Assembly: GCA_023150215.1 (NCBI GenBank)
Contig: JAKLLJ010000142.1
Coordinates: 1 to 8,125 of the forward strand
Direction of reading: 5' to 3'
DNA: 8,125 nucleotides
From: Thauera sp.
GTDB taxonomy: Bacteria; Pseudomonadota; Gammaproteobacteria; Burkholderiales; Rhodocyclaceae
Shown here: piece by piece, positions 1 to 5,499 of the stretch
Position numbering within the stretch: position 1 is the first letter of the stretch
Layout: every line of letters starts with the position of its first letter
Program-made: the position numbers and the translations under genes
The notes under the pieces: generated by a model
Seen by the model: the letters and a program-made list of their open reading frames with translations, nothing else
What the model was told of the DNA's origin: nothing
Database searches by the model: none

Positions 1-913
1 GGGTCGAAAACAGGAAGCCGGGCGACACCGATTTGTCCTCGCGCACGCGCTCATCGGTGTTCTCCAGCGCCAGGGTGACGAAGCGCTCACCCATCGGCTG
101 CTCTAGGATCACGTCGAGCAGCGGCAAGAGGCCGTGGTGCAGGCCCTCGGCGCGCAGCTGCTGCAGGCACTTCAGCGAGTGGCCGGAGAACAGCAGCTTG
201 AGCATCTCGTCGAACAGGCGCGCAGCCGGCACGTTCTCGAGCAGCGTGGCCATCTCGCGGATCGGCGTGCGCGCGGCGGGATCGATGGTCAGTCCTAGCT
301 TGGCCGCCAGGCGTACCGCACGCAGCATGCGCACCGGATCCTCGCGGTAGCGCGTGCGCGGGTCGCCGATCATGCGCAGGGTTTTCTGCTGGATGTCGGC
401 GACGCCGTGGTGATAATCGACGATGGTCTCGGTGCCGGGGTCGTAGTACAGCGCGTTGACGGTGAAGTCGCGCCGGGTGGCGTCTTCCTGCTGGTTGCCG
501 AACACGTTGTCGCGCAGCACGCGGCCGTGCTCGTCGGTGTCGGCGCTCTCGGCGTCCTGGCTGGCGCGGAAGGTGGAGACCTCGATGGTTTCCGGGCCGC
601 TCATCACGTGCACGATCTTGAAGCGGCGGCCGATGATGCGCGAGCGGCGGAAGGCGGCGCGCACTTCTTCGGGCGTGGCGCTGGTGGCGACGTCGTAGTC
701 CTTGGGCGGCTGGCCGATCAGCAGGTCGCGCACCGCGCCGCCGACAACGAAGGCCTTGAAGCCTTTTTCCTGCAGGACCGCACAGACCTTGCGCGCCGCG
801 GGCGAGAGCTGCTCGCGGCGGACGCCATGGCGCTCGACGGGGATGAGGGCGGGTTCGTGGCGTGCAGCGGCCGTCGGACGCTTGAAGACCTTGCGCAGCA
901 GCTTGCGGATCAT
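1..913 (-). CDS. pcnB: Poly(A) polymerase I, 3' part beyond the left edge
   Basis: PcnB adds 3' poly(A) tails to RNA and so marks it for exonucleolytic decay. The frame is open from the ATG at 913-911 to the window edge (304 codons), so the C-terminus is missing. Visible class II nucleotidyltransferase signatures, in order: a basic N-terminus (MIRKLLRKVFKRP); FVVGGAVRDLL with the paired glycines near residues 58-59; KDYDVAT with the two metal-binding aspartates near 72 and 74; the RRDFTVNALYYD block carrying the third carboxylate; then the RNA-binding part RYREDPVRMLRAVRLAAKLG. RRDFTVNALYYD and TRYREDPVRMLRA favour poly(A) polymerase over tRNA CCA-transferase. No good Shine-Dalgarno precedes the ATG. 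A TATCAT -10-like hexamer lies at 951-946 without a convincing -35, so an own promoter is possible. In betaproteobacteria folK usually follows, which would lie outside the window. Confidence 0.95.
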   Translation of the reverse strand, partial: MIRKLLRKVFKRPTAAARHEPALIPVERHGVRREQLSPAARKVCAVLQEKGFKAFVVGGAVRDLLIGQPPKDYDVATSATPEEVRAAFRRSRIIGRRFKIVHVMSGPETIEVSTFRASQDAESADTDEHGRVLRDNVFGNQQEDATRRDFTVNALYYDPGTETIVDYHHGVADIQQKTLRMIGDPRTRYREDPVRMLRAVRLAAKLGLTIDPAARTPIREMATLLENVPAARLFDEMLKLLFSGHSLKCLQQLRAEGLHHGLLPLLDVILEQPMGERFVTLALENTDERVREDKSVSPGFLFST

Positions 914-1027
914 CGGGGAAGGAGTCGTGCTTGCATAAGCGCGCAATGATAACCGATCGAATCGTCCCCACGCTGCGCGACGGCGGTGCTCTGGCAGCGA
1001 GCGTGGGTGAGGAAGGCCGCGGCGGCG

Positions 1028-1051
1028 TTCGCGCCTGCCGGCGCTCCTACA
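1028..1051 (-). repeat. REP-like element, copy 1
   Basis: Read on the minus strand it is T, GTAG, GA, then a stem GCGCC / GGCGC around a GGCA loop, then GAA. A 5' GTAG followed by a short imperfect palindrome is the hallmark of REP elements mobilised by REP-associated tyrosine transposases (RAYTs). It is identical to the copy at 1133-1156, and the identity spans 27 nt (1025-1051 against 1130-1156). Confidence 0.85.
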
Positions 1052-1065
1052 TCGCTTCCGGAGGC

Positions 1066-1089
1066 GTCGCGGCTCCTGCAGGCGCGAAT
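1066..1089. repeat. Degenerate REP-like element
   Basis: The segment carries both ends of the repeat but has lost the central stem. On the minus strand it gives TGCAGGAGCCGCGA, which matches the 1182-1205 type with the middle deleted and GTAG changed to GCAG. On the plus strand it ends GGCGCGAATGG, as the copy at 6270-6293 does. The similarity to that copy continues with mismatches to about 1115. Confidence 0.55.
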
Positions 1090-1132
1090 GGCGCGCTGAA
1101 GACGCCGCGGCGCGGATCGGGCGCGCCCCGCG

Positions 1133-1156
1133 TTCGCGCCTGCCGGCGCTCCTACA
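1133..1156 (-). repeat. REP-like element, copy 2
   Basis: This is a 24-nt core identical to 1028-1051: GTAG, stem GCGCC/GGCGC, loop GGCA. It faces the copy at 1182-1205, so the two form an imperfect inverted pair with a 25-nt spacer that could fold as one long hairpin in RNA from either strand. The flank 1157-1164 (GGAACCGG) is also shared, in reverse complement, with the flank of the copy at 5416-5439, so the repeat is longer than the core. Confidence 0.85.
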
Positions 1157-1181
1157 GGAACCGGCACGGCTTTCGAGGGGC

Positions 1182-1205
1182 TGTAGGAGCGGCGGCAGCC
1201 GCGAA
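1182..1205 (+). repeat. REP-like element, copy 3, variant stem
   Basis: GTAG and GA are followed by a stem GCGGC / GCCGC, loop GGCA, then GAA. Two base pairs of the stem are flipped relative to the GCGCC/GGCGC copies, while pairing is preserved. The element ends three bases from the stop codon of the HAD gene (TGA at 1211-1209), so it would lie at the 3' end of that message. Confidence 0.85.
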
Positions 1206-1208
1206 TCC

Positions 1209-1871
1209 TCAGCGCAGCGAGATCACCGGCCAGCCGTTCGTCCGGGCGTGAGTGCGCAGGGTGTCGTCGGGATCGACCGCCACCGGGTCGGTCACGCGCT
1301 GCATCAGCGGCAGGTCGTTGTGCGAATCGCTGTAGAACCAGCTGTGCTCGAAGCTGCCCAGGTAAAGCCCGAGCGACTCCAGCCAGGCCTCGACGCGCTC
1401 GATCTTGCCTGCCTTGAAGGCTGGCATGCCGCGCGGCTTGCCGGTGAACGCGCCGTTCTCTTGCGCGGGGATGGTCGCGACCAGGTGCGGGATGCCGAGT
1501 TCGCGCACGATCGGCCCGGTGACGAAGGCGTTGGTGGCGGTCACCACTGCGACCAGGGCGCCGTTGTCGAGGTGCTCGCGCACCAGCGTGCGCGCCTTCG
1601 CGGTGATCATCGGGCGGATCGACTGCGCCATGAACTCGCTGTGCCAGGCGTCGAGCTGTTCGCGCGGGTGGCGGGCGAGGGGTGCGAGCTGGAAGTCGAG
1701 GAAGGCGAAGATGTCGAGCGTGCCGGCCTTGTAGTGCTCGTAGAACTCGATGTTCTTCGCTTCCTGCACTTCGCGGTCGAGCACGCCCTTGGCGATCAGG
1801 AATTGCGCCCAGGCGAAGTCGGAGTCACCAGCGAGCAGGGTGTTGTCGAGGTCGAAGAGGACGAGATTCAC
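1209..1871 (-). CDS. HAD superfamily subfamily IB hydrolase (phosphoserine-phosphatase-like)
   Basis: A 220-residue cytosolic HAD phosphatase. Catalytic motifs: FDLDNTLL at 6-13 (nucleophile Asp7, acid/base Asp9); motif II in VVTATN at 109-114 (Thr111); the motif III lysine in FKAGKIERV (Lys153 or Lys156); motif IV SDSHNDLPL at 181-189 (Asp182 and Asp186, Mg2+ ligands). The layout is that of the SerB/HAD-IB group. Substrate cannot be read from sequence; small phosphomonoesters such as phosphoserine or histidinol phosphate are typical of relatives. The GTG at 1871-1869 was chosen because family members begin MNLxLFDLDNT and GGAG (1882-1879) lies 7 nt upstream. The open frame extends further upstream but that part is Arg/Pro-rich and overlaps hda. 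The gene starts 56 nt after the hda stop on the same strand, so co-transcription is likely. Confidence 0.9.
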   Translation of the reverse strand: MNLVLFDLDNTLLAGDSDFAWAQFLIAKGVLDREVQEAKNIEFYEHYKAGTLDIFAFLDFQLAPLARHPREQLDAWHSEFMAQSIRPMITAKARTLVREHLDNGALVAVVTATNAFVTGPIVRELGIPHLVATIPAQENGAFTGKPRGMPAFKAGKIERVEAWLESLGLYLGSFEHSWFYSDSHNDLPLMQRVTDPVAVDPDDTLRTHARTNGWPVISLR

Positions 1872-1878
1872 GTTGAAG

Positions 1879-1882
1879 CTCC
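1879..1882 (-). promoter_or_regulatory. Ribosome binding site fixing the HAD gene GTG start
   Basis: GGAG on the minus strand, 7 nt before GTG at 1871-1869. It supports the 220-residue product over longer in-frame readings. Confidence 0.6.
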
Positions 1883-1927
1883 GGGGGATTCGTGGGCGTT
1901 TCGGGATGGAGGTCGTGCGGCGACGGG

Positions 1928-2620
1928 TCAGATTTCGAGGCCCTGCTGGATCATCTCGCGCAGCAGTGGCAGGGTGATCGGGCGCTTGCGCTCGAGCGAG
2001 GCGCGGTCGAGCGCATCGAGCACCGCGAGCAGGCTGGCGAGTTCGCGGCGGCCGTGGCGCAACAGGAAATCGACCACCTCGTCGGCCAGGCACAGGCCGC
2101 GGCGCGCGGCCAGGGTGGTGAGGATCTCGGTGCGCGCCGCATCGTCGAGCGGCTGCACCTGGTAGATCAGGCTCTGACCGATGCGGGTGCGAAGGTCTTC
2201 GCGCAGCGCGAGGCCCAGTGGCGCCGCCGGGCCGGCGAGCAGCAGCGACTGGCCGTTGCCGCGTGCGCGGTTGAAGGCGTTGAAGAGCGCGATCTGTGCG
2301 GCGGGCGAGAGGTGGTCGACATCGTCGATCGCGAGCAGGGCGCCGGCAGTCTCGGGCAGGTCGTCATCGACCGTCTCTGCACCGAGCAGGTGAGCCGGGC
2401 GGCCGGCGCCGCGCGCGGCGTCGGCGACCGCGCGCAGCAGGTGGCTGCGGCCGCTGCCGGGTGCGCCCCACAGGTAGATGTGGCGCGCCGGCAGCTGTGC
2501 AGCGGTTGCCGGCGTGACGAGCAACGATACGGTGGCGAGCAGCTCGGCGTTGGCCCCGGCGACAAAGTTTTCGAGCGTCGGCGGGGCGTCGGGGCGGATG
2601 TCGAGGACGAGCTGCTTCAT
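1928..2620 (-). CDS. hda: DnaA regulatory inactivator Hda
   Basis: Hda is a DnaA-like AAA+ protein that, bound to the DNA-loaded sliding clamp, stimulates ATP hydrolysis by DnaA and prevents re-initiation. At 230 residues it has the usual length. The N-terminus is MKQLVLDI; residues 3-8 (QLVLDI) fit the clamp-binding motif. Walker A is GAPGSGRSH (52-60), with Arg where most P-loops have Lys, as in E. coli Hda. Walker B is LLAIDDVDHL (95-104). EDLRTRIGQS (141-150) carries the arginine-finger region, and RRELASLLAVLDALDRASL (191-209) is the sensor-2 region. The ATG at 2620-2618 overlaps the TGA of the permease gene (2619-2617) as ATGA, so translation is probably coupled. The frame stays open upstream of this ATG, but only as a shadow of the permease gene. 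Confidence 0.95.
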   Translation of the reverse strand: MKQLVLDIRPDAPPTLENFVAGANAELLATVSLLVTPATAAQLPARHIYLWGAPGSGRSHLLRAVADAARGAGRPAHLLGAETVDDDLPETAGALLAIDDVDHLSPAAQIALFNAFNRARGNGQSLLLAGPAAPLGLALREDLRTRIGQSLIYQVQPLDDAARTEILTTLAARRGLCLADEVVDFLLRHGRRELASLLAVLDALDRASLERKRPITLPLLREMIQQGLEI

Positions 2621-3717
2621 GGACGCTCGATTTCGCTCGCGATCGGCGGCTGCGCGCCCTGATAGACCGGGCTGGCGAGCCAGGCCGCGCGCACTTCGCG
2701 CAGCCCCACCAGCAGCGCGGCACTCATCGGCAGCGCGACCAGCACGCCGACGAAACCGAAGAGCTGGCCGAAGGCCATCAGCACGAAGATCACCGCCAGC
2801 GGATGCAGGCCGATGCGCTCGCCGACCAGGTAGGGCGTGAGCAGGAAACTCTCTACCGCCTGGCCGAGCACGTATACCACCGCCACGCCGATCAGCGGCG
2901 GCCAGCCCTGTGCCTGCAGCAGCGCGGCGATGATGGCCAGCACCAGACCGCCACCGAAGCCGACGTAGGGGATGAACACCAGCAGGCCGGTCAGGACGCC
3001 CACCGGCAGCCAGAAGTTGAGCCCGGCCAGCCACAGCCCGGCGCTATAGAACACCGCGAGCAGCATCATCACCGAGAGCTGTCCGCGCAGGAACTCGGAC
3101 ATCACCGAGTCGATGTCGCCGAGGACGCGCTTGGTGCCGTCGACCCAGGGGCGGGGCACGATGCGCTCGAGCTCGTCGAGGATGCGCGGCCATTCCTGCA
3201 GCAGGTAGAACATCACCAGCGGAATCAGTACCACGTTGGCGAGGAAGCCGAGCACCGCCATGCCACCGGTCGTGAGGTGCGAGAGCACGATCGGTACGAG
3301 CTCCTGGGCGCTGGTCCAGTTGTCGGCGATCAGCTGCTGGAACTGCTCGGCATTGAGCTTGAGGTCCACGCCGAAGCGGGCCTCGAGCAGCGGGGCGACG
3401 TTGAGGTTGAACATCTGCACCAGTTCGGGCAGGCGGCGCACCAGCAGCACGCCTTCGCGATACACCATCGGCACCAGGATCAACGCGAGCGCGACCAGCA
3501 CCAGGCCGAGGGCGCAGATCACCAGCAGCACGGCCAGCGCCCGCGGCACGCGGCGCGCGGCCATCCAGTTGACGGCCGGGTCGCAGATGTAAGCGAACAC
3601 CGCGCCGACCACGAAGGGCGTCAGGATGGGACCGAGCAGCCAGAGCAGCGCGACGAGCGCAGCACCTGTCGCCGTCCAGGCCAGGGTTTGCAGGCGATCG
3701 ACGCGGGGCGGCTTCAT
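2617..3717 (-). CDS. AI-2E family / PerM-like inner membrane permease
   Basis: A 366-residue polytopic membrane protein of the AI-2E transporter (PerM/TqsA/YdiK) family. Hydrophobic segments lie at about 13-45 (paired), 62-86, 150-173, 215-240, 241-270, 275-292 and 305-342. The hydrophilic loop at 90-145 is the variable periplasmic or soluble region typical of the family. PYVGFGGG near 250 and the GERIGLHPLAVIFVLMAFG block are family-characteristic. Members export autoinducer-2 or act as Na+/H+ antiporters or general permeases, so substrate is not predictable. The short basic N-terminus (MKPPRVDR) before the first helix fits the chosen ATG, though its Shine-Dalgarno is weak. It is the first gene of the minus-strand run and overlaps hda by 4 nt. 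E. coli perM also lies near hda and purM. Confidence 0.88.
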   Translation of the reverse strand: MKPPRVDRLQTLAWTATGAALVALLWLLGPILTPFVVGAVFAYICDPAVNWMAARRVPRALAVLLVICALGLVLVALALILVPMVYREGVLLVRRLPELVQMFNLNVAPLLEARFGVDLKLNAEQFQQLIADNWTSAQELVPIVLSHLTTGGMAVLGFLANVVLIPLVMFYLLQEWPRILDELERIVPRPWVDGTKRVLGDIDSVMSEFLRGQLSVMMLLAVFYSAGLWLAGLNFWLPVGVLTGLLVFIPYVGFGGGLVLAIIAALLQAQGWPPLIGVAVVYVLGQAVESFLLTPYLVGERIGLHPLAVIFVLMAFGQLFGFVGVLVALPMSAALLVGLREVRAAWLASPVYQGAQPPIASEIERP

Positions 3718-3741
3718 TTCAAGTAAAATCCCGGGCTTGGC

Positions 3742-3760
3742 GCGGGCGAAAACCGCCCGC
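3742..3760. other. Perfect 7-bp GC stem-loop in the divergent promoter region
   Basis: GCGGGCG (3742-3748) pairs fully with CGCCCGC (3754-3760) around a 5-nt AAAAC loop. No T-run follows on either strand, so it is not an ordinary intrinsic terminator. It would be in the 5' leader of the permease/hda message if the promoter at 3771-3799 is used, and in the purM leader if transcription starts near 3736. An operator or a leader structure are both possible. Confidence 0.5.
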
Positions 3761-3770
3761 AGAACACGTA

Positions 3771-3799
3771 AATGTAGCCACTTGGCGTTGCGGCCTCAA
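3771..3799 (-). promoter_or_regulatory. Candidate promoter for the permease-hda-HAD genes
   Basis: On the minus strand, TTGAGG (3799-3794, four of six matches to the -35 consensus), a 17-nt spacer and TACATT (3776-3771, four of six matches to the -10) precede the permease ATG at 3717. Start of transcription would fall near 3764, giving a leader of about 47 nt that includes the GC hairpin. Confidence 0.35.
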
Positions 3800-3847
3800 G
3801 CGCGGTTCCTCCGGGCATGCGGCGAGGCGCGGCAGCCTGCGAGCTCG

Positions 3848-3852
3848 AAGGA
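3848..3852 (+). promoter_or_regulatory. Ribosome binding site fixing the purM TTG start
   Basis: AAGGA lies 6 nt upstream of TTG at 3859-3861. The only in-frame ATG upstream (3817) lacks a Shine-Dalgarno and would add 14 residues with no counterpart in PurM, so the TTG is preferred. Confidence 0.55.
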
Positions 3853-3858
3853 ACGATC

Positions 3859-4926
3859 TTGGCCGACCATCACCCCGAACCGCTGGATCCCCAGCCCTCC
3901 CTGTCCTACCGCGATGCGGGCGTGGATATCGAAGCCGGCGACGCGCTCGTCGAGCGCATCAAGCCTTTCGCCAAGCGCACCATGCGCCCCGAGGTGCTGG
4001 GTGGCATCGGCGGTTTCGGCGCGCTCTTCGAGTTGTCGAAGAAGTACAAGGAGCCGGTGCTGGTCTCCGGCACCGACGGCGTCGGCACCAAGCTCAAGCT
4101 CGCCTTCCAGCTCAACAAGCACGACACCGTGGGCCAGGACCTGGTCGCGATGAGCGTCAACGACATCCTGGTGCAGGGCGCCGAGCCGCTGTTCTTCCTC
4201 GACTACTTCGCCTGCGGCAAGCTCGACGTCGATACCGCTGCCGACGTGGTGCAGGGCATCGCCCGCGGCTGCGAACTCGCCGGCTGCGCGCTCATCGGTG
4301 GCGAGACCGCCGAGATGCCCGGCATGTACCCCGAGGGTGAATACGACCTCGCCGGCTTCGCGGTCGGCGTGGTCGAGAAGGCCGACATCATCGACGGCAG
4401 CCGCATCGTCCCGGGTGACGTGGTGCTGGGCCTGGCCTCGAGCGGCGCGCACTCCAACGGCTATTCGCTGATCCGCAAGATCGTCGAGCGCGCCGGCACC
4501 GACATGTCGGCGCCCTTCCACGGCCGTCCCTTCCGCGACGTGGTCATGGAACCCACCCGCATCTACGTCAAGCCCATGCTCGAGCTGATGCGCGAGATGC
4601 CGGGCGTGGTGAAGGGCATGGCGCACATCACCGGTGGCGGCATCACCGAGAACGTGCCGCGCATCCTGCGCGACGAGCTCACCGCCCGCATCGACGGCGA
4701 CACCTGGGCGCTGCCGCAGATGTTCCGCTGGCTGCAGATGGCCGGCGGCGTGAGCCAGGACGAGATGCACCGCGTGTTCAACTGCGGCATCGGCATGGTG
4801 GTGATCGTTGCCGCCGCCGACGCCGATGCTGCGCAGGCCAGGCTCGCCGCTGCGGGCGAGACGGTGTATCGGATCGGCGTGATCGACTCGCGCCGTGAAG
4901 GCGAGGCGCAGACGATCGTCGACTGA
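3859..4926 (+). CDS. purM: Phosphoribosylformylglycinamidine cyclo-ligase (AIR synthetase)
   Basis: PurM closes the imidazole ring: formylglycinamidine ribonucleotide plus ATP gives aminoimidazole ribonucleotide, step five of de novo purine synthesis in the cytosol. From the TTG the product has 355 residues, slightly longer than E. coli PurM because of a short N-terminal extension before LSYRDAGVDI (15-24). Family marks seen: RPEVLGGIGGFGALF (43-57), VSGTDGVGTKLKLAF (69-83, ATP-binding region), QGAEPLFFLDYFACGKLD (106-123), GGETAEMPGMY (147-157), SSGAHSNGYSLIRKI (194-208), HITGGGITENVPR (256-268) and FNCGIGM (307-313). purN is not adjacent, unlike E. coli purMN. A strong stem-loop follows the stop. 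The gene is divergent from the permease/hda run. Confidence 0.97.
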   Translation: MADHHPEPLDPQPSLSYRDAGVDIEAGDALVERIKPFAKRTMRPEVLGGIGGFGALFELSKKYKEPVLVSGTDGVGTKLKLAFQLNKHDTVGQDLVAMSVNDILVQGAEPLFFLDYFACGKLDVDTAADVVQGIARGCELAGCALIGGETAEMPGMYPEGEYDLAGFAVGVVEKADIIDGSRIVPGDVVLGLASSGAHSNGYSLIRKIVERAGTDMSAPFHGRPFRDVVMEPTRIYVKPMLELMREMPGVVKGMAHITGGGITENVPRILRDELTARIDGDTWALPQMFRWLQMAGGVSQDEMHRVFNCGIGMVVIVAAADADAAQARLAAAGETVYRIGVIDSRREGEAQTIVD

Positions 4927-4934
4927 GCACCGTC

Positions 4935-4965
4935 GCGGCGCGGACGGCACGGCACGTCCCGCCGC
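4935..4965 (+). terminator. Stem-loop just after purM, possible weak terminator
   Basis: GCGGCG then GGACG (4935-4946, with one bulged C at 4941) pairs with CGTCC then CGCCGC (4955-4965) around an 8-nt loop, giving 11 base pairs starting 8 nt after the purM stop. No U-tract follows, so it could equally protect the purM 3' end or attenuate reading into the next gene. Confidence 0.4.
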
Positions 4966-4997
4966 GCAGCGATGCCTGCGCCAATCGTCGCTTCGCC

Positions 4998-5360
4998 ATG
5001 GGCTACCGCCTGGCTGCCGATGCGGTGCTGGTGCTGCATCTGGCCTTCATCCTGTTCGCGCTGTTCGGCGGCCTGCTCGCCTTGTGCTGGCGCCGGGCGC
5101 CGCTGCTGCATCTGCCGGCGGTGGCGTGGGCCGCGTTCATCGAAATCGACGGCGGCATCTGCCCGCTCACGCCGCTCGAAAACCACCTGCGCGCGCTTGC
5201 CGGTCAGTCGGGCTACGCGGGGGGCTTCGTCGAACACTATCTGCTCGCGTTGATCTATCCGGCAGGGCTCACGCGCGAGCTGCAGCTCGCGCTGGCGGCT
5301 GTCGTCCTCGTGGTGAATCTTGCGGTGTATCGGTTCGTCTGGCGTCGCCGGCGGCGCTGA
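4998..5360 (+). CDS. DUF2784 small membrane protein
   Basis: A 120-residue protein with the conserved features of DUF2784, a family of unknown function. Hydrophobic segments occur at about 6-30, 36-50, 78-92 and 95-115. Characteristic patterns are LAADAVLVLHLAFILF (5-20), HLPAVAWAAFIE (38-49), CPLTPLENHLR (55-65) and GFVEHYLLALIYPAGLTRE (76-94). The C-terminus is a run of arginines (WRRRRR), which by the positive-inside rule is probably cytoplasmic. The ATG at 4998 starts directly before the first helix but has no clear Shine-Dalgarno. It lies 71 nt after purM on the same strand, with the stem-loop between, so partial co-transcription is possible. No function can be assigned from context. Confidence 0.85.
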   Translation: MGYRLAADAVLVLHLAFILFALFGGLLALCWRRAPLLHLPAVAWAAFIEIDGGICPLTPLENHLRALAGQSGYAGGFVEHYLLALIYPAGLTRELQLALAAVVLVVNLAVYRFVWRRRRR

Positions 5361-5415
5361 GCGCGCGTGGCGGCGATCGCAGCTCCATTCGCTCCCCGGA
5401 AGGCGCACCGGTTCC

Positions 5416-5439
5416 TGTAGGAGCGCCGGAAGGCGCGAA
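5416..5439 (+). repeat. REP-like element, copy 4
   Basis: GTAG, GA, stem GCGCC / GGCGC and a GGAA loop, then GAA. It lies between the DUF2784 gene and the promoter of the next gene. The 24 nt are identical to the copy at 6270-6293. Positions 5408-5429 are the exact reverse complement of 1143-1164, so the shared block includes 8 nt of flank outside the core. Upstream, 5376-5409 looks like a decayed partner (CTCCCCGGAAGGCGCACC). Confidence 0.85.
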
Positions 5440-5447
5440 CATGGTGC

Positions 5448-5475
5448 TTGCCGAACATGAATAGCTGTATAAAAT
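5448..5475 (+). promoter_or_regulatory. Candidate promoter of the unrecognised gene at 5500
   Basis: TTGCCG (5448-5453, four of six) and TAAAAT (5470-5475, five of six) are separated by 16 nt in the most AT-rich short segment of the window. Transcription would start near 5482, giving a leader of only about 18 nt. The -10 lies inside the LexA-like palindrome. Confidence 0.5.
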
Positions 5476-5480
5476 ATCAG
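5465..5480. promoter_or_regulatory. LexA (SOS) box-like palindrome
   Basis: CTGT (5465-5468), eight A/T bases (ATAAAATA), then TCAG (5477-5480). The proteobacterial LexA consensus is CTGT-N8-ACAG with an AT-rich centre, so this differs at one outer base. It covers the -10 of the candidate promoter, where a LexA repressor would be expected to act. Whether LexA binds is inference. Confidence 0.4.
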
Positions 5481-5499
5481 TCAAGCAAAGAGACTGACG

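Larger units (their letters stand above)
914..1208. other. 295-bp spacer between the HAD gene and pcnB, filled with REP-like repeats
   Basis: I see no coding region here. The stretch holds three well-formed 24-nt REP-like palindromes (1028-1051, 1133-1156, 1182-1205) and one decayed copy (about 1066-1089), in both orientations, so it resembles a bacterial interspersed mosaic element. The part nearest pcnB (914-960) is the only less GC-rich segment and may contain a pcnB promoter. Reading frames that cross the spacer show repeated GAPAGAN-like peptides, which are translations of the repeats and not genes. Confidence 0.8.
3718..3858. promoter_or_regulatory. Divergent intergenic region between the permease gene and purM
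   Basis: This 141-bp region must hold promoters for both directions. It contains the candidate minus-strand promoter at 3771-3799 and a perfect hairpin at 3742-3760. On the plus strand a TAAAAT hexamer (3724-3729) is a -10 match without a convincing -35. I see no REP element and no E. coli-type PurR operator. Confidence 0.6.

Noticed and set aside
87..971. Long minus-strand reading frame of 294 residues over pcnB
   Set aside because: It is a different frame from the one that encodes recognisable PcnB and gives only Arg/Ala/Pro/His-rich sequence. It is a shadow of high-GC coding DNA.
1025..1205. CRISPR array
   Set aside because: Copies occur in both orientations, at irregular spacing, with internal palindromes and degenerate members. 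That is REP/BIME behaviour, and no cas gene is present.
1248..2165. Plus-strand frame of 305 residues opposite the HAD gene and hda
   Set aside because: It is an antisense shadow with no domain signature, and the minus strand encodes clearly recognisable HAD motifs and Hda.
2803..3726. Plus-strand frame of 307 residues, rich in Gln, His and Glu, opposite the permease gene
   Set aside because: Its composition is what the complement of hydrophobic membrane-protein codons gives. There is no start context or family match.
3817..3858. ATG at 3817 as the purM start
   Set aside because: It lacks a Shine-Dalgarno and adds 14 residues without a PurM counterpart, while TTG at 3859 has AAGGA 6 nt upstream.
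3796..4950. Minus-strand frame of 384 residues opposite purM
   Set aside because: It is an antisense shadow of purM, with His/Ala/Asp-rich low-information sequence.
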